In this document: positions 52,177-62,827 of the stretch, piece by piece
Numbering within the stretch: the stretch's first letter is position 1
How the letters are laid out: each line of letters starts with the position of its first letter
From: Halocaridina rubra
Taxonomy: Eukaryota; Arthropoda; Malacostraca; Decapoda; Atyidae
Direction of reading: 5' to 3'
Length of the DNA: 64,000 nt
Assembly: GCA_037179515.1 (NCBI GenBank)
Contig: JAXCGZ010005660.1
Span: 27,501-91,500 of the forward strand
Position numbers and translations under genes: made by a program
Notes under the pieces: generated by a model
What the model saw: only the letters and a program-made list of their open reading frames with translations
What the model was told of the DNA's origin: nothing
Databases searched by the model: none

Positions 52177-52241
<65 letters not shown>
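52177..52241. repeat. (ATT)n flanking SINE-1, right
   Basis: ATT array beginning directly at the 3' end of the SINE. It may be SINE tail, target, or both. Confidence 0.95.

Positions 52242-53353
<1,112 letters not shown>

Positions 53354-53395
<42 letters not shown>
53354..53395. repeat. (TG)n microsatellite
   Basis: TG tract of about 42 bp, directly abutting the 5' side of the short LINE-A derivative. Confidence 0.95.
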
Positions 53396-53396
<1 letters not shown>

Positions 53397-53454
53397 TTCT
53401 ATTTCACGAGAAACGCGTGAATATTGTTAATGTATGAATGGTTATGGCTGTGTG

Positions 53455-53635
53455 TATGTGCATGCCTGGCCGGGTGCGCTACTTTGATTCGTCAGGTCAT
53501 CGGCTCGAGACCCGCCAATGTCTGAGGTTAGAAAGAACATTCACTCGGGGCAAAGGTCACACTTTGAAATAAAAAACAAGTCCTTGGAAAGGGGGCACCA
53601 TCTTAACCATTACTAAAAGAGGGAGTTTGAAAAGG
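53455..53635 (+). mobile_element. SINE-1, divergent copy
   Basis: Resembles SINE-1 with a decayed head (CTGGCCGGGTGCGCTAC...CGGCTCGAGACCC), then CTGAGGTTAGAAAGAACATTC, AACAAGTCCTTGGAAAGG and AGAGGGAGT. It differs at many sites, so it is an older copy or another subfamily. It joins LINE-B immediately downstream. Confidence 0.6.
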
Positions 53636-53641
53636 AAAACC

Positions 53642-54487
53642 TGATCATGTTGCTATTTGCGGATGATACTGTACTGGTGGCTGATACTGAAAATGAATTG
53701 AATCATTTGGTGACTGAGTTTATTAGTGTGTGAAAGAAGGAAGTTGCGGGTGAACACTGGTAAAAGTAAACTCATGAGATGCACGAGGTGTATTAATGTT
53801 GGCAGTTTGAATGTAGGAGTCAATGGGGAGTTGCTTGAAGAAGTTGAGAGTTTTAAATATCTGGGGTCGCATGTATCAAGGAGTGGACGAGTGGATATAG
53901 TGGTAAATCACAGAGTGAAGGAAGCAAGTAAATGTCTAGGTGGGTTGAAAAGTGTAATGAGAAATAGATAATTGGGAATGAATGCAAAGAGAAGGATATA
54001 TGAAGGTGTGATTGTGCTGACAGCATTGTATGGAGCAGAGACTTGAAATGCAAGAGAGGAGGAAAGGAACAAGTTGAATGTAATAGAGATGAGGTATTTT
54101 AGAGGTATGATTTGTGAATCTAGAATAGATAGAGTAAGAAATGAGGATGTCAGGTAGAGAACGGTTGTTGGAATGAAGCTGTCAGACAGGTTAGATTGGA
54201 TAGTGTTGAGATGGTTTGGAAACATGGTAAGGATGAGTAATGAACGAATAGTGAAGTGTGTGGAGTGCAGAAGTGATTGGAGTTAGGTCTAGAGGGAGAC
54301 CTAGAATGAGATGGATGGGAGACCTAGAATGAGATGGATGGATGGCGTGAAAAGAGCACTGAATGCAAATGGAATGTCAGTGGAACAGGGAAGTGTTTGT
54401 GCAAGAGACAGGAATGAGTGGAAGAAGATAGTGCTTATATGACATGGCCCAAAGGGATTTCTCGCACCTGCTAGCTAAGTGAACTGT
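53642..54487 (+). mobile_element. LINE-B, RT C-terminal half (degenerate), interrupted downstream by hAT
   Basis: Starts near the RT active site MLLFADDTVLVADTENELNH, then a one-base shift, then CERRKLRVNTGKSKLMRC, VESFKYLGSHVSRSG and HRVKEASKCLGGLKSVMRN (open frame 53726-53971), followed by LNVIEMRYFRGM, SRIDRVRNED and MRWMDGVKRALNANGMSVEQ in broken frames. It is collinear with the minus-strand copy at 8385-9112. The 3' part is cut by the hAT element at 54497. Confidence 0.78.
53726..53971 (+). pseudogene. LINE-B RT fragment, open segment
   Basis: 81 codons of RT palm/thumb connection: CERRKLRVNTGKSK, the KYLGSHVS motif (RT domain 7 type) and HRVKEASKCLGGLK. The FADD box lies in the other frame at about 53647-53700. 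This is part of the larger LINE-B fragment and is not translated as a gene. Confidence 0.7.
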
Positions 54488-54496
54488 GGTGGAAGG

Positions 54497-57052
54497 CAGG
54501 GCTGCCAAAATTATTTATGCTGAACGTACCAAAATCTTCATGAAAAAGTACCAAAACTGGTGAAAACGTACCAAAATTTGAAAATTATAATAAAACATTA
54601 AATTTAGTGGTTTTACTCACTTTTTGAGTTAAAATGAAGCTGCATCCTCTTCTCCTTCTTCCTTATTGATGCAATACCAATGTTTTAAGTTCAATTTACG
54701 GCAAAGTTCTCGTGGAGGGTTCCATTTTGTGCAATCGATGTCCTCCAGCATAGATTTAGATCGCATTAATGCATTTAGTGTTGCAGTTTGCAAAGAATTC
54801 CTGTTTTTAGTTTTTATGTTTTTAAGATTAGAAAAAATTCTTTCAACAGCAGCAGAAGAATGCGGTAGTGACAAGAGCTCCATCATGAACTTAGAAAGCA
54901 ATGAATATCTGTACTGATCGCCACACTTTTCTTGAGATACCGCATACCAAAATTTTTCAGGGAGAGTTTCTGATTTGAAAGAAACGTCTTGAACAGACAA
55001 TTCTCTCCACTCCGAATTAATAAGTTCATACTCTTCCTCTTTTACAAGATTGGAAAACTGAACTGCCAAGTATTATTGATTTAGATTTACCTTCGTGGAC
55101 ATGGACTGGATCTAAAGCTTCTAACGGCTCTAACTTATTGAACATACCGCATGAGAGGAAACGCTGCATCATTTGATTGGTTAGGCTTACGTAAAGTTGA
55201 GAATTTTCACTCTAAAATCTCTCAGGTTCGTGGGAGAAATTTCATCAGCATTTTTCAATAGGATGCTCTCTGCAGTAGCGCCAAAATACACATCATTTAA
55301 ACTTAGATAGTTTGAGGGATTGCCAACATTTATTTTGCTGATGTCGCTCGATTTCACTAACTCTTCTTTAATGAAATTATTCATTACGGCTTCCATCCCA
55401 TCGCTAATAAATATTTTTAAAGTGTGAATGCTGAATGATTCTGCTTGGAATTCTAAATTAAGCTTATTTACTAATGGTGAAGTGTACGCGAGAAAGGCAA
55501 AATACATCTTTGTCAAGGGATCTTGTAGACTTGCTAATATTCTCGTAGCAGAGGCAAAACCATCTTCTAACGAAGCAGATGTAAAGAATAACGTTAGTGC
55601 TGCCCATTGCTCTAAAATCCTATGCACGACTTGCTCTAGCAAAAGCCATCTTGTGCACACTAAAGCGGAATATTTTGTGAGGACTGGTATTTGTGAAATT
55701 CTGAAACTGTTTGTATTCTTTAAGTCGTTTCGGGCTATTACTTAGGTAGGAATGAATATCTCTTGCTAACTCCTCTAAATACTGAGGTAATTCATTGTAA
55801 GCTTTTGACGCACACAAATGTAAAGAATGACAGATGCATGGTTGAATAAATATACTAGGATTTTTCTGTGTTAACATATGCTGGACTCCACCTTTACTTC
55901 CCATCATTACGCTGGCGTTATCACTTGCAAATCCGATTAGGTTGTGGAAAGATATCTTGTGCTTCTCAAAAAATTTTTGTATGCCATTATAAATACCAAG
56001 AGAAGTGCAGTCTTCGATTTCTAACAGTGCTAGAAATTTGTCCATAGTTCGTTGAAACTGAATGTCATAATATTGAACGAGTAGAACAAGTTGCTTGCAT
56101 GTAGAAACATCTGTTGTTTCGTCAATAATTAGGAAGAACTTAGTCGAATTAAGCTTAGATACAAGGTTTGTTAAATAATCAGGACCTATTATATTTGAAA
56201 AAATGCTGGTTCCTTTAGTTCTTGCACACTTTATGTCTTTGGCAATTTTTTTGAATCAGAACATACGTTGGAAATGAGTCCAGGCAAATGGTCTAAAAGA
56301 GCAATAGGTAGGTTATGTTCGGCAATAAAGCTACATAGTTTCAGTTCGGCAGACGCTACTTTGTTTTGATGATCTGACGGTTCACTCTTCAGAAAATCAG
56401 TAACTTTAACTGATTTACGACAAAGTCTAATATTACTTTTATGTTTATCTGTTTCCTCGTGTCTTTTTATTTGACTTAAACTGCCAGATATTTCACAATT
56501 ACACACTTTACAAAAACCTTTGCTAGAGTTAAACTTACTAGTTTGTAGCCATGATGAATATTTTTCATCCGTTAATAACTTTGATGGAAGTTTTCGTTCA
56601 TACGTAAGTTTTTGTTTCTTTTTAGGACTATTTTCACTATCGGAATCATACTCACTATTCACTTTCTTAGAACTCATTTTGGGCATTATTTAAAGAGTAA
56701 TAGAAAGTTATCAAATGATCGACAGAGATGATTTACTTAACTACACTAGTACACTGACAGTAAGAGACTGACAGAGACAACTTGTTCAAACAACGCGTAG
56801 GCCGGCGTCAAAACACAAACCAAACATGTTCAGTTTATGCTATGTTTGTTTTTTATTATACAGATGTTTTATTTATTCAAACATGAACATTTTTATTGAT
56901 TTACAAGCACAATATTAAGAATTTGTAGCTTTTTTTCTAAAACGTACCAAAAATTGACTCTTGAGGCTGTCGTCGTACCAAAAGTACAACAAAAAGACAC
57001 TTGAAGCAAAACGTACCAAATTAGTACGAACGTACCAATTTTGGAAGCCCTG
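54497..57052 (-). mobile_element. hAT-superfamily DNA transposon (dead), with terminal inverted repeats
   Basis: Terminal repeats CAGGGCTGCCAAAATTA (54497-54513) and, on the other strand from 57052, CAGGGCTTCCAAAATTG match at 15 of 17 bases. Between them lies a broken hAT transposase (54629-56686, minus). Both ends carry several copies of CGTACCAAAA-type motifs. The flanks show an imperfect ~9-bp duplication (GGTGGAAGG at 54488-54496, GCTGGACGG at 57053-57061), compatible with a decayed hAT target duplication. The left flank is the 3' end of LINE-B, so the transposon is nested in it. Total length is about 2.56 kb. Confidence 0.85.
54629..56686 (-). pseudogene. hAT transposase pseudogene with BED zinc finger and C-terminal dimerisation domain
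   Basis: From the N-terminus: a Ser/Lys-rich start (MPKMSSKKVNSEYDSDSE), a BED-type finger CKVCNCEISGS...HEETDKH (CX2C...HX5H), then in the next frame LIIDETTDVST with the first catalytic Asp, FASDNASVMMGSKGG (second Asp region) and CICHSLHLCASKA, then TRWLLLEQVVHRILEQW, and the C-terminal LPHSSAAVERIFSNLKNIKT dimerisation region with the catalytic Glu. Frame changes near 56240 (A7 run), 55660, 55193 and ~55070 disrupt it. Repaired length would be roughly 680 residues, usual for the family. Confidence 0.87.
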
Positions 57053-57992
57053 GCTGGACGGGTGTGAGCGTAACCTCCGAGAGAGATGGACTGGTGCATT
57101 TGGTGGGAAAATGCAATGACGTCACACCATCTGGATCATTCTTCCCGCTGGGTTCGATTTCACCCGTGACACCCTTGTCAGTTATATGTCCACCAGCAGA
57201 TTAGTGCGTTGCACAGCGACCTCCGAGAATCTGACCCTGTGTTATTCTTGTTTGAAATTCTGGAAATTTCGTCTCCATACCCTATTGGTGTTCCTTTAAG
57301 TAAGTTAACGTTTTCAAAATCCCTTATTAAAACCAGCAATATAATTTAATTTTTATTTTAATTCGTATTGGAGCTGGCTTAGGCTATGTTTTTTCTCTTT
57401 TTTATTTAATGATTATGAGTTTCCCAGCCATATTATTAAAGCAAGCTAGGTAGCCTAATCTAAATTGTTTTTAATTTGGATAAGTGCTGACTAAGTAATA
57501 TCTTGCCCATAAAATATCTTTACATCAGCATTTTAATTAGAATCCTTACCCACTAACCATGAAATGCTGGCTTTTCAATTATAATCTCACGTTATCTGAG
57601 CTATAAACATTAAGAATTAGGCTATCATGTATACGAATCTGTATCAGAGCTGACGGAATTATAAGTTCATTCACATGATCCCTGCAATGCACTATAACTT
57701 GTTTGCAGTCCTATACAAAAATTTTAATAATTTTGTTTCAAAGATTTGTTGTTAGGAGTAGATTTATATTATAATGAAATTTAATGTAAGGAATTAACCT
57801 ACCTCTCAATTCACATCAAAGCTATCAGAATTAATATGACAGTTCTAATATTTTTGTACGATTTACTGAATTATATGTTTAAAATTTCACACACGTAGGC
57901 TGGAAGTAATGCTTTTAAATAATTTCCATTTAGTAAAATTTAATATTAAGAAATATCTTATTAAAATATTCAAATGGTATCAGTACAATTGT
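57053..57992. other. Spacer with one arm of an inverted repeat
   Basis: 57071-57134 is the left arm of an inverted repeat (partner 59077-59129). The remainder is AT-rich and unrecognised. A CACAGCGACCTCCGAGAATC string at 57214-57233 echoes the arm's CCTCCGAGA core. Confidence 0.5.
57071..57134 (+). repeat. Inverted repeat, left arm
   Basis: TAACCTCCGAGAGAGATGG (57071-57089) and ATGACGTCACACCATCTGG (57116-57134) are matched in reverse complement at 59111-59129 (19/19) and 59077-59095 (18/19). Both outer ends are TA, as Tc1/mariner-type elements have. Confidence 0.7.
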
Positions 57993-58184
57993 TCCGGTTT
58001 TACGTCACGGACTCCCTTTTCTACCAAGGGCTAGGACGGTTGCCTTCTTGCGAAGGACTTGTTTTGGCAGACGTAATTGTTACCCTGAGTGCATGCCCTT
58101 GCTAACCTCAGACCGTGATGGGGCGCGAACCCTCGACCTGACGCCTAAAAGTCGCGGACGCTACTGCTTGAGTCACGGTGACTA
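57993..58184 (-). mobile_element. SINE-1, full-length copy
   Basis: Minus-strand copy with A-box region GTGACTCAAGCAGTAGCG and B-box region GAGGGTTCGCGCCCC, GGTTAGCAAGGGCATGCACT, AACAAGTCCTTCGCAAGAAG and the 3' end GACGTAAAACCGGAACAA. It is close in sequence to 51985-52175 and retains the GCAACCGTCCTAGCCC segment missing there. Confidence 0.85.
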
Positions 58185-58288
58185 GTAAAATTAAAATGGA
58201 CATTCAAATAATTTTTTAGAATATACAGTAGTGCACATGATATATATCTCACCCTATTATTTAAGTATCAAAGTATATATTTATTATT

Positions 58289-58433
<145 letters not shown>

Positions 58434-58734
58434 TTATTGGTGAGATATAGCCTATTCTATATTCTAATACTCATTAGAATGACAGAATTACGAAATTCAT
58501 TTAAATCATTGAACACGAACATATTTACCATGTAAAAGGTTGGCACATGGCGCAGCTGCCCATTGTGATACTACAGCTGAAGGTCTTGGATTTATATAGG
58601 ACTGACCAGGTCAGCTTTGATGATAAGTTTTTTCTATGCCTACATCTACACAGAATATTCCTTCATATTCGTTACACATCTATTATTATTCCTCACATCT
58701 GTAGAGTCACAACACTCCACCGTTTCTTTTTACA

Positions 58735-58787
58735 CAATGAGGGCAATTTCATTTGCCTGTCCTGGTGTCACATTCATAAAAAAAATA
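58735..58787 (+). mobile_element. LINE-C extreme 3' end
   Basis: CAATGAGGGCAATTTCATTT then CCTGGTGTCACATTCATA and an A run match the terminal ~50 bp of LINE-C at 34520-34570 and 9835-9893. Confidence 0.7.
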
Positions 58788-59076
58788 TAGACTCTCAACA
58801 TACATCACAGACTCGGATGTAAAGAGTTTGACTACACTTTAATTCTTATGAGAATTAGCAAACGATAAAACATGATAACAGCTGACAAAAAAATAGGTCT
58901 AATATCATTTACTTGCATTTATGTACTGTAATTACATATTTTACTGGACTACTTGAATTATCACTAATAATATACGATGATGTTGACAGGATATTCAGCT
59001 CAATAAGATACTGCAATAGCGAGAATGCAAAATGTACTGTATGTGCTATGTATGGGGAGCGGGTGGTAAAGCAGAA
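58788..59076. other. Unassigned spacer
   Basis: AT-rich. Nothing recognised before the right inverted-repeat arm. Confidence 0.4.
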
Positions 59077-59129
59077 CCAGATGGTGTGACATCATGGTCG
59101 ATGTACCAAGCCATCTCTCTCGGAGGTTA
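59077..59129 (-). repeat. Inverted repeat, right arm
   Basis: Reverse complement of 57071-57134 minus about 11 bp in the middle. It ends with GGAGGTTA, TA-terminated like the left arm. The conserved-family ORF remnant begins 15 bp beyond. Confidence 0.7.
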
Positions 59130-59143
59130 TTTTGTGAGGGTAG

Positions 59144-60218
59144 TTGCCATACAATGAAGCAAAGGTATCTTACTTTCGATCCCAAGAAATTTCATTTCTG
59201 CTGAATTTTCGAAGTGACAGTAGCTTTGTATATTGCCATAAGATACAGGGTTTATTGCAGGAATTGGGAGTTCCGATGTACAACTCAACTAAATAGCGAC
59301 TGTTCATCGAAAGCTCAAAGCGTAGCTTAATGTGTGTCCTGCTCCACAATGGCAATTTATATGGTGCTGTCCCAACTGGGCATTCAGTTTGTCTTCATGA
59401 AGAACAAGGAGACATAAAGGGAGTCATTGAGTTGCTACAATATCACAAACACAATTGGATCATCTGTGTTGACCTTAAAATGGTATGCTTCCTCCTTGGT
59501 CAGCAATGCGGTTACACCAAAAATCCTTGCTTTCTGTGTATTTGGGATAGCAAAGCTCGAGAGAAGCATTGGGTGGAGAGGAATTGGCCTTCAAGACCTG
59601 ACCTAAAACCTGGTGATCCCAACATTCTACATGAGCCACTCGTTGACAGAAAGGAAATTATATCCCCACCCTCTGCACATTAAACTGGGTTTAATGAAGC
59701 GATTCGTTAAAGCATTGAAAACTGAAGGAGACTGTTTCAAGTATCTCATTTTGGCATATCCTGGCCTGCCAATTGAAAAAATTAAGGCTGGTGTATTTGA
59801 TGGTCCACAGATTCGGCAACTCATCAAGGATGATCATTTTATCGGGACACTGTCAGAACTTGAAAAGAATGCTTGATCATCATTCAGAGACCTTGTCAAG
59901 AACTTTCTTGGAAATAAACGAGCACAGAATTACACCAAAATTGTCCAGAATCTATTGGATAGCTACAAAACGCTCGGATGCAACATGAGCATCAAGTTGC
60001 ATTTTCTGCACAGTCAACTTCCTAACTTCCCAGAAAACCTTGGTGAAGTCAGCGATGAGCAAGGTGAACGATTCAATCAAGATTTGAAGGTCATGGAAAA
60101 ATGGTATCAGGGCAGATGGGATATAAATATGATGGCTGACTATTGTTGGAGCATAAAGCAAAATTGTCCTCAAACTGAACACTCCAGGAAAAGCTATAAG
60201 CATAAATTTTTACCTTAA
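59144..60218 (+). pseudogene. Broken copy of a conserved, uncharacterised arthropod-type repetitive protein family
   Basis: About 350 codons of one protein in order: YFRSQEISFLLNF, FVYCHKIQGLLQELG, RLFIESSKRSL, VLLHNGNLYGAVPTGHSV, NWIICVDLKMVCFLLG, GYTKNPCFLCIWDSKA, PLHIKLGLMKRFVKAL, KAGVFDGPQIRQL, SIKLHFLHSQLPNFP, EVSDEQGERFNQDLKVME, YQGRWDINMMADYCWS. Three lesions: TAG at 59294-59296, a one-base frameshift at about 59667-59673, and TGA at 59874-59876. I recall near-identical patterns in unnamed predicted proteins from insects and other invertebrates, often multicopy (unverified). Function is unknown. A transposase-like RNase H fold, with Asp in CVDLK and Glu in DEQGE, is conceivable. Confidence 0.7.
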
Positions 60219-60619
60219 GTAACTGCACACAACGTGACTTACAGTAATAATATGCTTTGTATGAACAAAATATATTTGTACAAACATTACAGCCAAGCAA
60301 TCCTTTATTATTTTCCATCATATGTAAATTTTTAAACCATACAATAAAATGAGCACAAATATGCTAGATACGGAATTTTGTTTCTTTATATAAAGCGAGG
60401 GTATTCTGTAGCATGCAAACCTGACGTGATGCAGAAAAACTGGAGTCATTTTTGGATTCAGAAGCCAAAAGTTACTCAAAAACAAGTGTCAGACCTAACT
60501 CAACAAAAATTGTGTTCCCTAGTGTGCTATCAGTCCTTTTGCCATGAGACCTTGCTATCTTCTCACCAACATGCAGAATTACTTTACTGTAAATCACAGT
60601 GAGTGATTACAATCTACTC

Positions 60620-62825
60620 ACAATGATGTGGGTGGAAGTGAGGCCCTTGCTTTTTCTGTCAGTCACGATCTGGAGCAGATTATCATACATCCTAAACATG
60701 TTCCTGATCGCCACAACCATGCAGCTAATATTCTTGACCTATTCTCATATCTAATCCTACAAGCTAGTCACAGTCTGTAATTTCCCCTCTGGGTAACTCT
60801 GACCACTCTCTGATCTTAATCTTTTCCAATTTCGCTCCCACACAAACGATAATCCATACCTAGTGTCGACTTTGGCACTACGAGTGTGCCCAATGAGAGA
60901 ATATACGTAACTCTCTCATTGATTTTCCACTGGATGATTGCTGCTTTTGGACCCGCAACCCTGATTAAATAGACAAAAGAGGTGATGAGGTTATAGCCTT
61001 AGAAATGGAAGCATTCATCCCAGTCTCTATGCAAACTTTCTTCTCCTAATCTTTGGTTTCACCTTAACTATTCCTTGGCTATTCAGGCCAAGGATTGTGC
61101 ATACCTACCATACCAAGAGTATCACTCTGATTTAACTCGCTCTGCTTTTATTACAGCTAGGAATCACTACACTGCTCATATTGGTAGGTCTGTAGCATCC
61201 TTTTTTTAGAAGGAAAGTTGACGGCTGAACTCTCTCGCACTGATAAAAGTTTCTCATCCTTAGACAAAAAATCTCTCCAAAGATTTCTGTATCTCAAACT
61301 TTATCTATCTTATTTGTCCTGACAGTTATATAGCTTGCTCTCCCACTGACAAAGCCACTCTCTTTGGCTCTCATTTTTCTCCAAACTCTTTTGTATGCGA
61401 CACTAGCACAGCTGACCCTGGCACTTTAACATTCTCTGTCCTATGCCCTCCTCTTTTCTTTCTACACGCAAGTCTGTAGGGCTCTTTGCTCTCTAAGATG
61501 AACAAAACCTGATAGCAGCCCTACAAGGTTCCTTAAGGACTTTGTAGATAACTAGTTCCTGTGCTTTGCCGTCTTTTTCACCTTATTATCTTAAAAATTA
61601 TCTATCCTTCATCTTGGAAGCACGCTATAGTTCAGGCAGTTCCTAAGAAGGGTGACCATTCTATTCTTTCAAACTACTGATCAACTGCCCTAACCCCTAC
61701 TATCTCTAAACTATTCGAAATTTGCTCACTTCCCACTTCTTGAAACATCTTCAATCAAACTCTTTTATTTCTGATCACCAGTAAGGCTTCCCATAAGGCA
61801 ATATCCACTGGTGACCTAATGTCCTATCTCACTCATGTATGGAAATATTCTCTTAAGAACTATGGGGAGTTCTTTGTCATGTCCTTGATACATCTGAGAC
61901 TTTTGAATGAGGGCGGCACAAGGCTGTTAGCCAAACTTCTACTTATTACTTTATCCCTTTTCTATGCTTTCTGATTTCCATTTTTCTTTCAGACCATTTT
62001 ATGTCTGTAGTTGTTGACGGTGTAACATCTAGCTCATATCCAATTTCCAGTGGTCTTCCACAAGGTTCTGTTTCTTCATTTACTATCTAGCTTTCTTCAA
62101 AATTCTTCTCCAGTCCCCATATTCCTCTCGTCTTCACACCTTTGCTGATAATTCTGCCATTCATTTTTCCTCTGCCTACTCTTCACGACATTTGTCGGCT
62201 GTTTGAAGGCAGTCTTATATCTTCAACTCTCAACTTTAATATACAGGCAGTATCTGAGTAAAGCACCCAAAATTTACTGAAATTTAAAGCCCTCAAGACA
62301 ACTTTCTGGTTATTTCTTTTTCTTCTTCTCCTGAGAACTCTATTGTCTCTGAAAACAACGAACTTTATCCCCTTAGTTTAAATAAGAATTAGGAGTTACA
62401 TAATTCAAATTTCTAAAACTCCATCTTTGAAACATTGAGTTCTGTTTCACTTTCATCATTGCTTTTCCCCTTCTCCGTTACTAAAAATCTAATAATCGTT
62501 TCATCTGTCCTTGCTTAGACTGCTGCTCTCACATCTGGGGTGCTTCTTTTATGCTTGTCTCCTTGATAAGATAAAATCTAAGGCCATCCGACTCATTAGT
62601 AACCTTTCTCTTACTTCTAATCTGGCTTCTCTTTCTCTTGCCTGAAAATATCATCTTTTTCTCTATTCTATTAGTACTACCATCATTGCTGCTCTAATAA
62701 GTTGGCGAGATGCATCCCTCCTCTGCTGGTGAGGCCACCTCCAGAATTTAGAATTCTCTTCATCCTTCTGTCTTCCCAAACTCTTATAACCTTTCTCCCT
62801 TCAACTAGCTGGTCTATCGTCCTTT
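60620..62825 (+). mobile_element. LINE-C, longest copy, decayed
   Basis: Starts inside the endonuclease (HVPDRHNHAANILDLF, then a Pro-Leu-x-Asn-Ser-Asp-His-like stretch near 60785-60812). RT remnants follow: VPKKGDHSILSN and STALTPTISKLFE (~61640-61720), VVDGVTSSSYPISSGLPQGS (~62007-62070) and FADNSAIHFSS-like (~62140-62170), ending with the C-terminal region shared with 9330 and 34080. Stops and shifts are frequent. The 3' UTR and A tail are missing because the tRNA-like array begins at ~62828. Confidence 0.72.
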
Positions 62826-62827
62826 CA

